From Cyanoderma ruficeps (lineage: Eukaryota; Chordata; Aves; Passeriformes; Timaliidae): a DNA stretch of 64,000 bases. The DNA lies in assembly GCA_008694505.1 (NCBI GenBank), contig VZDJ01007747.1:31129039-31193038 (forward strand), given 5' to 3'. Of the stretch, positions 50,001 to 63,700 are shown in pieces (the stretch's first letter is position 1; the number at the start of each line of letters is the position of its first letter). The notes under the pieces were generated by a model. It was not told the DNA's origin. It ran no database searches and was given only the letters and a program-made list of their open reading frames with translations. The position numbers and the translations under genes were made by a program.

Positions 50001-53000
50001 TCCAGCAGTTCATCACAGCGATGATTGGCAGAGCTCCATTTTTATGCTTGTACAAGCTATGTAATCTTGAACCCTAATAAGGGCTCGAACCCATGGGATG
50101 TACTTGCATGTTTGTTTCTGCACTTGTATTTGTAGACACCATTTGATTATTCTCATGTGCAGTCTGGAGGTTGCTCTTCAAGACGATTTTTTCCATTCAC
50201 TGATTATTGCAGGTGAAAGGAGCAATTAGTGTAAGAATATCCAAATTATGCAGCCACAGAACAACATAAATGTCAATAGTAGACACATTTCTCTGTAATC
50301 TATAACTGTGCAAAAGGGCAATTCAAATTGCAATTTTAAATGTGCCAATTCTATATTCTAACATGCTGTTTCTAAGTAATAAGGAGTTAGAGGGAGTATA
50401 ATAAGGAATATATTTTCAAAATACCAAACAGAAATAGTTCTGTAAAACACTGTCTACTTGAGGTTGGATCAATAGCCATTAAAGTTACTGGACAGGTTCT
50501 TACAGGATTCTAATAGGCTTTGGAATATGACACCAATGATGACCCAGTCAGTGTAACGTATTTTTAAGACATGATGAATAAAATCAGACTTTTTTGTTCC
50601 AAACCAATAGACAAAATAAGTAACAACTTCTTTTCCTTCTTCATCCCACACCCTGTCACCCAACATCATTTGCATAATAGTGCCACCATGCAAAGAATGA
50701 ACAGGTGTATTCAAGATAACATTTCATAACAGATAGATTAATTCATTCCAAGGAATAAAGCAGCAGACTATCTTGACTTTTTGACAATATTACAAGTAAG
50801 AAAATATTAATTTAAGCACAAAATATTTCAGAAGAAAAGATAAAGGTGTAATGTACATAAAGAAGGTCCATAGAAAATGTTAAATAGTAGACAATAAAAT
50901 AAGTAGAAACACAATATTTTAATGTGTATCTGATGGCTATGCTTTTATGATACCACAAAATATAAGTTCCTCATGTCTGGACCCAAAAGACTATTGATAT
51001 GGTATTTAGAAATAACTTGTAAAGGTACTCACTGACACAACTTTAATCTGTCAATATGCTAAATTGATAATTTCAATAATTTGATAAGTGCTGGAATATA
51101 TATAAAGAAGGAATTTGAAAGAAGAAACTATCAATGAGATTTTTTTTCCAGGGCAGGAAGTAACTCTACACATAAACTCCAAATTTGCAACACTATTTTA
51201 TATTCCATAAACCACCTACACATGCTTTAAGCTAAGAATGTATTTAAACCACCTCTTTTAATTGAAGCACAGGTTTGCATCTACTGAACTGAGGACAGCC
51301 AAATTGATAGCAAATTTATGTCACAAGTAGAAGAAAGCAACAGAAATTGTGGTGTTTATATGAAATTTCTGAATAATAAAAAAACAAGAGTGAAAATGTA
51401 TGATATTGAGGGAGGCTAGCAAAGAACACATTTCTTTCAGTACTTCTAAATTCTAAAAATCCCTCAAATTAAAATTAATGTGGGAATAAAAGATACCTGT
51501 TCTTCATTTTGTTTTCTAAAATGAACAACAAGATTTGCACAAGGAAAATGAGGGATCAATTTGAGTCTTATGTATTTGACCCATAAAAAAGTATGTCTAC
51601 AATACATTTAAAAAATAATGCACTATAATCTATACCAAAAAAATTAGCTGATTTAATACAGCTTGTTAGTAGGGATGACCTAATAACAGTTGATGCTGAA
51701 ATACAGAATCTTTCAAAATATCTAGATTAAAACAAATTATTGAAAGAGTTTCCATTTTATCTCCTGCTCTTTCCATTAAGAAGGGAGACTTTCTTTTGAC
51801 TTCACCTGACATTGATTTAATCTTTCTTTGCCTCAATTTCCCCATCTGCACAATGAGTCCTGTGGTATTTATAACCCTTGAAAGTCCTTTGTGATCAGCT
51901 GAACACAAGATGTTAGGAAGCTGATAGACTCCCTCAGTACGGTTTCCCACTATGGAATACTCACTATGGAGAACATCTGTAGCCTTAATCATAATGATAA
52001 ATGCAACATTTTGCATTACTGGGAAAAAGAAGTGCTACATACAATAGAATCACAGTCATTTGTATTCCAGTGATCCCACAAAGTGCTAGCCACTGTTCTT
52101 GCACACACATACAGTCAGACAGCCCCTAAAGACCATGTTTTTAGGAAGTGACAGCAGTGCTTTAATGACGTGTCAGTAATTGACAGCATCAGAGACAACA
52201 GCATGATACATGCTTTAAGGCACAATCCATCCTAAACAGGCCACATCTATTCAGAGAGGAGTCTAGATAAGCCTTTTCATTTATGGGGATGCAGAATCGT
52301 AAGACCTATGTTTAACTTGAAGTACTTGTAAATGTATAATTGTAAAGGGTAATAAATTCTAATTAATAATGTTGATTCCTAAAACCCATAACTATATCAA
52401 CTCACCATCATATGGAATTAAATACAAGCATGGAGTTAAAGGTAATTAAGAGTCTTAAAAAATTCACCTGGTAAATGAAATTAATGGTGAAGATGGGAAA
52501 ATGGAGTCACAGTCGCAATGCCTTTTTTATCCATGTTTTCTTGGTTTAGATGATCTATGTGACCCATTTTCAGGTAAAAATCAGTTTTGCTAAGAGATGG
52601 AAAAGAAAAAAATAGAATTTGCTCAGGCATCGTCAGCTTACAGACAGCATTTTGTGAACACTTCAGTTTTAGCCTCTAGATTTTTATAGGGGACTGTAAA
52701 GGCTTCTTCTGAAAATGTACTTTCTGTGTCTCACAACTATTTTTTCTTTGAATGAAAGGTCTGTTCTGCCTAAGGGGAAAGCACTCCTTGTGTATATATT
52801 AGTTAACATTCTCTGCATTACTAAGTGGAAATTTGGTTCTCTCCAAACAATATTGAGTAGAACAAAGTTTCCAAACACAGGAAGGTTTTTGGTGATTTTT
52901 CAAAAGGAGACATTAATAGAATCAGAAGGGAGGAAAAAAAGAAAAATTCTCATTTCCTACAGCTTAATGAAACAACCAAAATGACACAGGAGCTACAATT

Positions 53001-55732
53001 TCTTAACACCAATTGTTAAATATTCTCTTAAAACTCATGGCTGTATGAGGAATTGAGGAAGAAATAGGATTCTTAATGCTAGAAACCTTCAAGCACAAAG
53101 AGAAGAGTACCTGGGGAGGAGAAAAGACTGACAAAATATATGAAACCAGTTGCTTGACTATATGTTTTGAAAAGAAAATATGTTTAATACACATTCAGTT
53201 AACTTGTTTAGGGTTTGGGGTGGCTTTTTTTTTTTTTTTTGGCTTAGTTGTTTTGTATTTTGGTTTGGTTTTGTGAGAGAAAAGTGTCATTACAAAGATC
53301 AGTGAACTCTTTCTTTTCCATTATTTCTGTATTACTCCTCTACCAGTTATTCACATGTTTATTCTCCCACATTTTCAAAATAGCAGATCTCAGGTTAACT
53401 ATAATGGTTTTTTTAATTACGTCTGTAAATACCTTGCAGGTTTTTCTAATGTAACATTTCCTTTTCTCCCTCTTTCACCCTTCCATTTCATATTACACAC
53501 TGATAGTTTCCCTATGGCTTGAGACTCATGTGCATTTAGAGTACAGTAGTTGTTGCAATAATTCTTTACAATGAAGCTGTACTTAAATGAAGAAGATAGT
53601 GAGTGTTTAGGATTTTTTTACCTGAAAAAGAGGGAATAAAATTTTGACTAGTGTTTTTTTTTAATTTTAATCTAAACTTTCAGGGATTGGAGACTTCCTA
53701 TTTTCCTATTCCAAATTATTATTTTAAATTTATTTAGTACATGGAAAATTGCAGAAGTTCACCACTTAACTTGATATAAGTGGATTTTACTACTGATGTA
53801 ACCAAAATTGGCTTTAACCTTTATACTTCAACTATTGTAATGTCACAATGGTCCATTTATTCTTCTTTGTTCCTATTAAAATTTCTCTGGAAAGATGTGA
53901 ATTTTAACTCTGGAAGTCTCCACTTAAACTTTAATCACAACTAAGCTGGTAGATATCACATCAACCTCTTTGTAATATTAATAGAAATTATTACCGAGAT
54001 TTTAATGAAAATATATAGAAGAACCAATGTATAAAAAGTAAACTACAATATAGCTCTCATATTTTCAATACACAACTCCTTTTTTCTTTTGTCTGTATTA
54101 TTATCTATCCTGTGATAGATAATATACAGCAAGCAACACCTAGATTCACTAAAGTGGCTGTTGAAACATGGTTATCATGACTAGTTAAACGTGATTTCTG
54201 GAAAAGAAAAAGTGAGTCTATTTTCATGGTAAAGAACTAAGAATATTTAAGAAAACGGGTACACTGTAACTGTCCTTGATTATACAGACATGCAGAGTGC
54301 AAGAGTGGGAGGAGAAAGATTTGTAAGATTCCATTTCTTTTGCTTTTGAATACAAAACATTTTAGCTACACTAATGCATTTTCTTTGAGTAGCATCCAAA
54401 CACTAGTATGTTTCATATTTTGGATGGAAATTATAAACACTTGGGTGTGTTCCAAAGTCTGCTGAATAGAAATCTATACACTGAATTTGTTATCCTGGAT
54501 CAGACCATAGTTAAATATTCCGAATTCTCCACCGCATGGAGATTTTGGGCTGAATGGAAACCTAGATCCATCTACAAAAAAATAGCAAGGCACTTTTGTC
54601 ATAGATAAGGATTCAAATCAAAACAAGAAAAAGAGAAACAAATGTCTTCGAACAACCCATTTTTCATTGCCCTATATAAAGTTCAGTCCTATCTTTTCTG
54701 TGTGATCTAAGATAAAAATATGTAAGTTTCTCTTGCCATTTTCTGAGCAGGAATCTTTCTCTGAACTCCTGTCAGTTCTGTGATTTGGTCAAACATTGTT
54801 CTGAAGTATTTTGTCATTTTTGAAGGAAAGTTACTATATAGAAAAGAGGCCTACCAGCACACCAAATGTGAAAGCAGCAATTTTGATGCTTCCACTACAA
54901 GCACAGTTAAATCATCTTTATGTTGTGTTCACACTGATTGCAGCATCTTCAGGGCATAGCTGATTTTGGCTATATCCATTACTCACCTTGATCTTCATAT
55001 GATTGTTTTCTGAAACTTCTGAGAAAAAAAACCTGAATGGTGCTGGACTACATACAGAATCAGTATTAGGCAGTTTTGTCATTAGCAAGAATTACTGGCC
55101 AAAGAAAATTTGGAAGGGTTACTTCCTGTTGTGTTCAGATGGAAGCCAAGTGCTGGAATGAAACCAATGCATGTATTGTAACACCTGACATGTTAGGAAG
55201 ACCCGTCCAAAGCTTCTCTTGCCAGAATATTGTTTTTTGCTGATAAGCAACTACCATAAATGAATCATTAAATAGGAATCAGTTTGTTGAAAAAAAATTA
55301 ATATGAAAAAATAATTAAAGTTGCAGAAGAATGCCAGTAGTAAAAGGTGCCTTTACTATCTCTCCTGTGGGGACTGAATCCCTTGGCCAAAGAAAGCACA
55401 AATTCACATGTCATATCAAAATTGTCAGAAAGAATAGAGTGGTGCACAGCAAGGGCTTCTCTGTCACCCTTGCCAGTCTGATTTGAATTTGCTCTGTATA
55501 GTGCTGGCGCACTGTTGATGAAAGAATATCCACAGCCCTAAATCTCCATTGCCTGGAGAACCTAGCATTTATTTGCATGCTCCACAGCTTCTAGGTTACA
55601 AGGGTATTTCTCCTTACTTCTTTACTATATATACCTCAAATTAGGGGGTTTTTTCACCTCAGTTTTTCAAAAAGCCTCTATTGAATTTTCCTTTTGTTGT
55701 AACTCGTTTCTTTTTTTTTTTCTGATAAGAAG
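47016..55732. other. Long AT-rich non-coding stretch
   Basis: Nearly 9 kb without any recognised gene or transposon. The longest open frame is 116 codons (51666-52016, minus) and has no motif. A 16-base T run is at about 53225-53240. A minus-strand tRNA B-box-like GGTTCGAGCCC near 50080-50095 has no partner A box. The window's longest repeat-free part lies here. Confidence 0.5.
54099..54124. repeat. Perfect 11 bp inverted repeat, 4-base loop
   Basis: TATTATCTATC (54099-54109), loop CTGT, then GATAGATAATA (54114-54124), an exact reverse complement. The arms hold GATA core words, so this is also an inverted pair of GATA-type sites. Confidence 0.9.
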
Positions 55733-56392
55733 AAGAAGAAAAATCAGGTGCCACCCCAATCTTTAAAAAGGCAAGAACCCAGAGAACTACCTGCCAGTCA
55801 GCCTCACCTCAATTCCTGGAAAGGTGATGGACTGCCTCATTCTAGAGGCCATCTCTAGCCACAGGGATGATAAGAAGGCAATTAAGAGTAGTCAGCATAC
55901 ATTCATCCGAGGTAAATCATGCTTGGCCAAACAGATTGCCTTTTACAATGAAAAATTCTCCTGGATGGATGAGTGGAGAATTGTGGATATTGTCTACCCT
56001 GACTTCAGCACTGTCTCCTGCAGTATCCTCGTAGGCAAACTCAGGAAGTCTGGACGAGTGGGCAGAGAGGTGAATTGAGACCTGGCTGAACAGCAGATCC
56101 CACAGGGTTGTAATGAGGCAATCTGCTGGAGGCCTGTCATGAGTGGGGTCCCCTGAGGTTCAGTACTGGGCCCAGTATTGTTTAACCTCTTTGTCAGTGA
56201 CCGGGATGAAGGTTCAGGTGCCTCCCCAGCAAGTTCACTGACAACACAAAGCTGGGAGGAGTTGACAATACTCCCAAGTGCTGTGGAGCCCTTCAGAAGG
56301 ACCTGGACATGTTGGAGAGATGGGCAGAAAGGAACCCATTTGAATTCAACAAAAGCAAATGCAGGATCCTGCACTAGGGGAGGAATTAGGAC
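55733..56392 (+). mobile_element. CR1 LINE internal fragment (ORF2 reverse transcriptase)
   Basis: In shifting plus-strand frames the segment encodes pieces of the CR1 reverse transcriptase in order: ATPIFKK; then NPENYLPVSLTSIPGKVMD; ILEAISSH; SQHTFIRGKSCL; IVDIVYPDFS; ILVGKLRKSG; the equivalent of SGVPQGSVLGP; LFNLFVSDRDEG; and, at 56228-56257, SKFTDNTKLG. The last is the catalytic palm motif, normally with an ADD triad; here it reads T-D-N, so a catalytic aspartate is lost. Several frameshifts and at least one stop (about 56077) separate the pieces. Unlike ordinary CR1 copies it has no 3' UTR or tail. It begins next to a GAAGAAGAAGAA tract. A dead, internally derived fragment. Confidence 0.95.
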
Positions 56393-56677
56393 CCCTAATT
56401 CTCCTAGGCTATGTGATCCCCTTTATACCTACAACTTCAGGGTTTTTTCTGTGTGACATTATTAATATGCACAAAGCATGTTTTCCCATATGTTTTTCAT
56501 TAAAAACTTTTACAAGAACTGATTATTAAGCAAAATTTACTTTACAGTAAACCTGTCTATAAGCTCCTCTGCATAATTTAACAGTAATTTATAAAGTGAC
56601 AGTTGTAAGGTAGTCCCATAAGATAAAAAATCATCAGAGGAAATAAAGTTTTTCAAGAAGAAAATCTTGTGCACTGG
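56393..56677. other. AT-rich spacer
   Basis: No coding region or recognised repeat between the truncated CR1 and the 56.7 kb hairpin. Confidence 0.5.
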
Positions 56678-56742
56678 TGTGACTTGCATTATTAACAAGA
56701 TTATCTCATAAGATAGTCTTGTTAATAATAAACACAGTCACA
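56678..56742. repeat. Near-perfect hairpin, 19 bp core stem
   Basis: ATTATTAACAAGATTATCT (56688-56706), loop CATA, then AGATAGTCTTGTTAATAAT (56711-56729): 18 of 19 positions pair as Watson-Crick, and the exception would be a T:G wobble on the plus strand. Beyond short unpaired segments the outer words TGTGACT (56678-56684) and AGTCACA (56736-56742) also pair exactly. The 65-base structure could be a palindromic MITE remnant, a cruciform-prone site or a microRNA-like hairpin. Confidence 0.85.
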
Positions 56743-59700
56743 TTTTTCACACTACATTGGAATGATGATTCTTAGCTTCAGTCACGAAAAGAACAATTAT
56801 TAACTGACATGAAACTAGCCTCTTTGGAAATGTCCTAAAAAGGATATTGCAGCACAGATAAAGTACAAACCCACCTCACAAGTTTTAAGGCTGGAGAGCC
56901 TGACCATTCAAGAGGAAGTTTCTACTTAAGTAAACAAATGTTTGAAAGCAAGGAAATATAAAATTAATGGCATGCACACAACCCACATCTGCTGTCATAT
57001 TCCTTCCACAGCCAGACTTTGAGGAAACTTTTCAACATTGAATCTCTGAGGTTTTAAACCTTGTGGACTGCTTAACCAGGGAATTTTGACTTTTTTTTTT
57101 TCCGAATATTGACTGTCTATTATCTTGGTTGCAGACGAGATTAGGAAAAAACTTCAAGCTAGCATAATACAAGTATACTTACAGCAGGTTCCCAGGAGCA
57201 GAGCTAAAGATCTAAGATTTTCTGCACCTTAGAGAAGTGTAACTTAACAATATGCAGAGAACACAGTCAAAACAGGACAAATGGAAGTTAGTGCCTGGTT
57301 GCATACAGGTATCTATAATCTGGAATTCTGACAAAACAATTCAGAGCAATTCAACACCTACAGTCTTAGGGACAAAAAGAACTCATTAGGCAATATTTGG
57401 GCTTTCTCATGTAATTTTTAAAATAACATTGTTCAAAATGAGAAAAATTAATAAAGAGCATACTGTCTTTCTTAGCCTGTAAAATTAGGTATCTTGTTAG
57501 ATTTGGTTTATGATGCAAGTTCTATTTCAAAGCCTTTGTAATAAAGAACACTTGTTTATGTCACGTGTGTCTGATTTACTATTCAGCTATTCCCAAATGG
57601 AACTTGTGATTTGGAATTGGTTCATAACCAATATGGTTTTTCATACCAGTTGAATACATGAAGTTTCTCACTTTTACAGAGCTAATTAAGTGCTGAATAA
57701 GAGAGAATACCTTCCCCCAGTTTCTCCATTAAAAAGAAAAAGCTACAATTCTTTTGTCTACATAGGACATCTTGTAATAATTTAAACAGATGCTAAGGAG
57801 GGTAAGTACTGACAGCATGTTTTATTGTGTATAGTGAAATTCTCCAACTTTTCAAAGTTTTTTCTGTTTATCTTATCACTAGTAATAAGAAATTTATATG
57901 GATATTAAAAATATCAAATTCCATATTGCCAATCAGGCAGAAAAACAAAAAATTAAACAAAGTAAAACAACACAAGAACCCGTCCCTTCCCATACATACA
58001 CACTTTCTGAACTGAGTTTCAGTATGCTATTGTCCCAGTCTTCTTAGAATAACTCTGCACAGTATCTAGACTAAGAAAGAGGTTGGAGCTGGTGTTGGGT
58101 TTGACTTGTCTCCAAGAGGGCTTTTATGTATTCTTTCTACTAACAGTGAGTTGATTTCAGCCTTTTGCCTGATAACACATTTTTGTATAGCTGATTGATT
58201 TGGCACAGGTCTGCTGGAAAGCAGCCCTGTATTGCTGGTTTCACGTCTTTTGAGTCAATTTATGTCCTCCATGGAATCAGTTAAATGTGAAGATGGAACA
58301 GAATATGCACAGATTTTTTATACTGAAGATGCAAGAGATGGGGGAGAGAAAGATGAAAGACAAAAAGTTGAAAAGTACAGAATCATATAATACAAGTAAA
58401 TACCGTGGTGTGTACAGTCCTTCTTCCTATATTTCAGCCCTCAACAAAATCCATGATATTTAAAGCATGCATTTTAAAAAAATGCTTACCTTTCCATGAA
58501 TTCTTAATCAGTGAGGTGCTCTCTCTGCATACTTGTCACATCCACTCCATCTTTTGCGTGGTATAGTTGTTTTCTCTCCTAGAGAAAACGGTTTTTAAAA
58601 AAATCTTTACATACATATTTGGAAATACATTTAAAGTCAGGCCTATCTATCCTCTTCACATGCCAAATGAATTCTTCTGGATTCAACACATAATGTCCAT
58701 TCTTCACTGCATATGTACATATACCCGATCCTTTAAATCCCAGGGACTTGCTAAGTCTATAAGAACACCCTCTCCAATGAAGGAATAAAAGACGGAAACT
58801 AACAAAAAATACTCCGTTATACAAGAGTAGAATATTCATATTAACATATGAACATGTGTTACATATTACATGTTCTTCACATATTTGAAGTGAGTTATTT
58901 ATAGAAATCATTGTGAGGTTGTAAACATTTAAATAAACCCCTTATTTTTCTCCTTTGTTCACGGCAATGGCCTAAAGAGGCAAAAGGTCCTGGAGACACT
59001 GGGGAGCAAATACATCACCATAAAGAAATTCTTCCATACACTCTATGGATTGTTATGCTGACCTGGTGCAGGTAAGGTCCTTGAATGGCTACATAAGCAC
59101 TCCAAAGGTACGAAGAGAGAAGTAGGTCTAAAATCATCTAGGCAGGAGCTCACAACATCCTCTACAAATATCTGTATTAAGATCTACTTAGTCATTCATG
59201 TCCATTAATGCAAGACAGGAAGCAATGGGTTGAATTGTTGAAAGAAGGCTGTTGTCCAAGAGCGAAGGAAAAGCCCTAACTGTAATGACTGCTTCGTCTA
59301 TTTGATTGCCTAATGCTTTGGTTCTGGTTTCAGGTCAGAGAAAAACCATATTAGAAAGAGTGCCTGCTATTTATGATTGTTTTCTATTGAAATATTCAAA
59401 CTTCCTTCTTGAGCCATCAAAAATCTTTCTGTATCAGATTTCTCACCCAGCAGCAGCAATTGGTGCTCATAGCTTATTTTTAGGTGACATCAGGCAAAGA
59501 AATAGTTCATGTACTAAAGCAGATTTCCATACTAATAGAATTAGTATTAGTATTACTGCTTATAATACTACTGCTATGACTGATAATACTACTGCTAGTA
59601 TTTTTTTCGGCTTTGTCTGACCAGTAAAAACATTCTCTTTTGTCTAGCTGATTTTACGATTTTAATTTAAAATACATGCAGGAAAGCAGAAGATAGACAA

Positions 59701-60722
59701 AACCTAAGGGTCAAACAGTTCATGAATCAACAGAGAATCATAATCAGAATACAAATTACATAATGTGATTCTCAAAATATCATCCTGGTGAGCTTCGTAC
59801 ACCTTCTCTGTTTCTGTCACAACACAAAGAAATAACACCATAGCAGTATATGCCTATAAAAGTTTAACATGCAGCAGTGTTACATACATTGCTTCACATA
59901 CATAATGCTAATTGCAAAAGTTCTTTGTTAAATTTCCTCATGAGGTGTCGTAAGATTTAGGGAATGACCCCTATTTTCAAAGCAGATTACAGTCTCAGTA
60001 CCAGAAATTTATTTGAGTTACAGGATACTTATATAGAGACATGTTAATTTAATATGCAATCCTTAATAACACTGAAATCAACTGAATGTGGACATTCATC
60101 CATATTGCTTTGAAAACATGAATATTGCACTAAAAGTATAGATATTATTTTTTTTAGCAGGGCATTATTAACTGCATTAAGCACAAAAATCTCATTTTAT
60201 TCTACAAATTATAGCATATGAAAACACTGGGAAGGTAAGCAAATGGGGTCTTTGAAGTTGTAAACAAAGGAAAGTTATAAAACTTCCATGGGAAAATAAG
60301 CAACTATTTACTGTAAGGTATTGCTCAAACCTGCATTATTTTTACGGGCCAGAAGGCAACTGTAATATTTTAAAGCTCTTGTTGCAGTAGCAGGACATGC
60401 TTTTGCTTTCATAGCCTCCTTTCTCAGGTGGTTGCCACATGTTTGGCTTCTGTGCAAAGGTATATTATTACATGACTTACCTCTCTGGCACACAGTTTGG
60501 TTGAGAATGGGGAGATTTCTTTTAGCATTAGAATGTTTAGCAATTTACAGAACAAATATAAACCAGCACAGCAGAGGCTAAACTGTGGATTACAGAAGAG
60601 AGAGGAAATGATTGAAGCATGAATTCGAATATAGATTCTGGCCACTGCTTAGAGAAGCCTGGAAGTATAGAAGAACAGCTATCCACTTGAATTGAGGAAC
60701 TGTCCCAAAATTACTTATTACA
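56743..60722. other. AT-rich non-coding DNA
   Basis: Open frames up to 110 codons (58579-58911, minus) overlap open frames on the other strand and have no domain. No recognised mobile element. A T run is at about 57093-57103. Confidence 0.5.
59533..59600. repeat. Imperfect ATAATACTACTGCT reiteration
   Basis: ATAATACTACTGCTA occurs twice, at about 59562 and 59583, spaced 20-21 bases, preceded by TTAGTATTAGTATTACTGCT. The trinucleotide-like TAC/TAT/TGC pattern suggests slippage. Confidence 0.65.
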
Positions 60723-60793
60723 CAATCATAGGAGGGTTTAGGTTGGAAGGGACCTTAAAAGCCATCAGATTCTGACCCTTCTGTCACGGGGGT
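60723..60793 (-). mobile_element. Very short CR1 3' tail
   Basis: CAATCATAGGAGGGTTTAGG then TTGGAAGGGACCTTAAAAGC is the reverse complement of the extreme 3' end of avian CR1 (the section ending GGTCCCTTCCAACC...ATGATT). Only about 70 bases remain, so it is a heavily 5'-truncated insertion. Confidence 0.85.
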
Positions 60794-63700
60794 GAGTTTT
60801 CTTTTCTAGAAGGGATTTTTTAGTTGTAAAGATGTCTGTTAAAAAAAATCAGAAATTCATACAAGCACAAGATCCAGTAATGGGTATCCAAAAACCCTCA
60901 GAACCAGCCTTAAGACTCCAAAAGCCCATAAATTCTTCTTTCTATTACTAGTAAATGTTACAGCCAAAACAGCAACTTACCCTTTACACACCAAATGTCT
61001 TCTAAATTAATCACATGGAAATCTTCCCTGGTGTCTAAAAATTTTAGTCAGTTTGTTTATTCATTTTGCTCTTTTGAGATTTTCCTGGGACCACAAGCAA
61101 GTCAGGGCAGAAAAACACCGTGAGAGGCTGATTTTATGGTATTTACCATCTGACCAGAAAGAATTACAGAAATCTCCCAGAGGTGTTTACAATCAAGAGG
61201 TTTGCACAGCAAAAGAACTTATGAGTTCCTTCCCTGAAACAACTCATTTGCCAACCTTTTTAAGTTTTACCCTCAACAGAACTGAAATTACCTCAATTCA
61301 AAACCAAAAACACCAGTGCAAAAATAAGTGCCTACTGCTGTATGGTATTATAATGTGAGACAGCCTTTACTTTCAGTGGGTGAGCATGTAATGGCTGGCT
61401 GTAATATTTTCTTCAGTAACATAAGCACAGTTCCCAATTACTTTCCCTAGCCCTGTATTTTTAGCACTTTTCTTGTTCAGCCACAACTAACTCAAACCCA
61501 AAATATTAAAATTATGTAAAAATTTTCTGTGCTGCTCTTTTCTTCTGCATTTCCTAACCTGCTGCTGTTTAAAATAATTTTTATTGTGCCATTCAGATGG
61601 AAGGAATCAGAAAAGTAAGAGAAGACTGAGAATATCCCTCTTTTGGGTTTGGTTCTTGCTGCTCTGCCTGCTTTCTTTGATGGCTTCACCGCTGAGAATT
61701 GTGAGCCACACACATGCAGAGGTCAGTTGTGCTAACCTCCACGGGACAGATTTTATCTGGTATGGCAGTTCAGACTCCAAAGCAGCTGCTAGTTCATGTC
61801 ATCAGCACATCTGGCTCCATATATCCTGAATTTTCCTTTTAACAGTGTAGCTGGATGTATATGAAAGACTAAGCATGGGGGAATCTGCTCATGAGGTATT
61901 AGCCAGATCCTTCAGAGCCTTGCTGTGAGCCTCAGAAATAGTTTCCCTGTTTTCTTGTCCCAGGGACAGGACTTAAGTCTGCCTCAGATGCAGTTTTCCA
62001 TCCAGGACAAAATCTTGTCTCCACTTCTAGCAACTGGCATTTTGCTATTGATTTCCATAAAGGCAGAAATTTTTCTTAGATATACAGTATAGGGAGCTGA
62101 GAAAAACTGAGAAAATTAAGCTGGTGGCCAATGTAAGCATAATACTTCTGGGAAGAAATATGTAACTTAATATTATTTTATTAGTCTTGTAATTAATATA
62201 GTTATATAATATATCATGTAACAAATTGTATACAATTTAATATATTATAATTAAATAGTTATATAATTTATTCTTAGATAATTTTCATCTAAGCTCTTCT
62301 GACAATATTGTCATCCAACTGTCAGAATAATCTTCTTGCAGATTATTTTCTGCCTTTCCCATTAACACTTTTCTTCCATTGAATATTGCCAGAAAGATAT
62401 AGTCATTCTTTATAGAATTAGTTGTAACACATGAAGAGAGTAACAGTTTCTTTTTGTACACATTTTAACTCCCTATGTGGATTTACATCTTCATCCTTGA
62501 AATATGCTTGAACAAGTAATTTCTTATGCTTATTTAGATGCACAGTTTTATTGATCTGTGAAATGTACTCATTTAAGGATGTATTCTTGACCAACTATTT
62601 ATGAAAGAAGGGCCATAGGACTTATCACAAATAGTCTGAAAAGAAATTCTTAGCATCAAAACTGGTTATCAGCCCTTCTTTCTTCAAAAATGTCAAAAGT
62701 AAACAGATTAAATAATTAATTATCAACTTGTTCAATAAATAGGATTCTACATTATGCTGTTCTTACTGTAGTTCAGTGAAGAATTTAAAAAGAAATTCAT
62801 GCAGTAATGCTTTGCTGAGTCAAGGCCTAGATGGATAATCCATATTTCACAGATATAGAGGAAGGTTAGATCTTTGAGGTCAGCTTGATACCTTGGCTTC
62901 AGAATTTAATACAAAAAGTTTGCTTACAAAAACTTATCAGAATGTGTTAAGTATTCAAAAGAGTACTTCTTTATATGGTTTATTATAAATTCACTTCTCT
63001 GTGTACTTGTATTCACTAGAGATTCATGTCCTACTCATAAACCCTGTTATAAATTTTTTATTTCTGATTTAAATGCTGCAATACTTTTTCTAATAATAAA
63101 TGTTATCCCAAAGAGACTGTGAATATGCTGATTACAAAAAGTATCTCATGGGAGCTTCCATAACAATGTGATGAAGACCCTCTGGCTTCTCACAAGAAAG
63201 TGAGGAGAATCTCTCGTTAATATCTGTATCTATTGATTGTATTTCACACAACATAGTGACTTATTTGTCTTCATGAAAGAGCATATTTTTCTATTATATA
63301 CAGAAAAATTCAACTTGCTATGTGTATGGCTCAGTGGCAGAAAATATATTAATGAATTACACAACGTAGTTGCTTATTTTGAAATACAGTGCAATATTTC
63401 TTCTAAATATTCCACCTTCAACTCTCTCAAATAAGGAATCTTGAATAATTAAAACATAGTTCTAGGTATAATTTTAAGTCAATGTCACACTGATATATCA
63501 GCTCTGATTTTTGACCAAAATTTACTTTCTTATGTATTTCAGATCCATATTACCCAACTAGACTCAGCTGCACTGCTGAATTTGGCTTGGACGTAGATAT
63601 CTGCAGGTTGGATTTCACTTCAAGCTCTGTTGATGGATCCTTTTTTTCTCCTGGGTGTATAAGTTATTTATATTGGCCCTGCTATTAGAGTATTTGTCTT

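Noticed and set aside
50060..50110. tRNA-like B-box word GGTTCGAGCCC on the minus strand
   Set aside because: There is no matching A box, acceptor stem or cloverleaf around it, so neither a tRNA gene nor a clear tRNA-derived SINE is supported.
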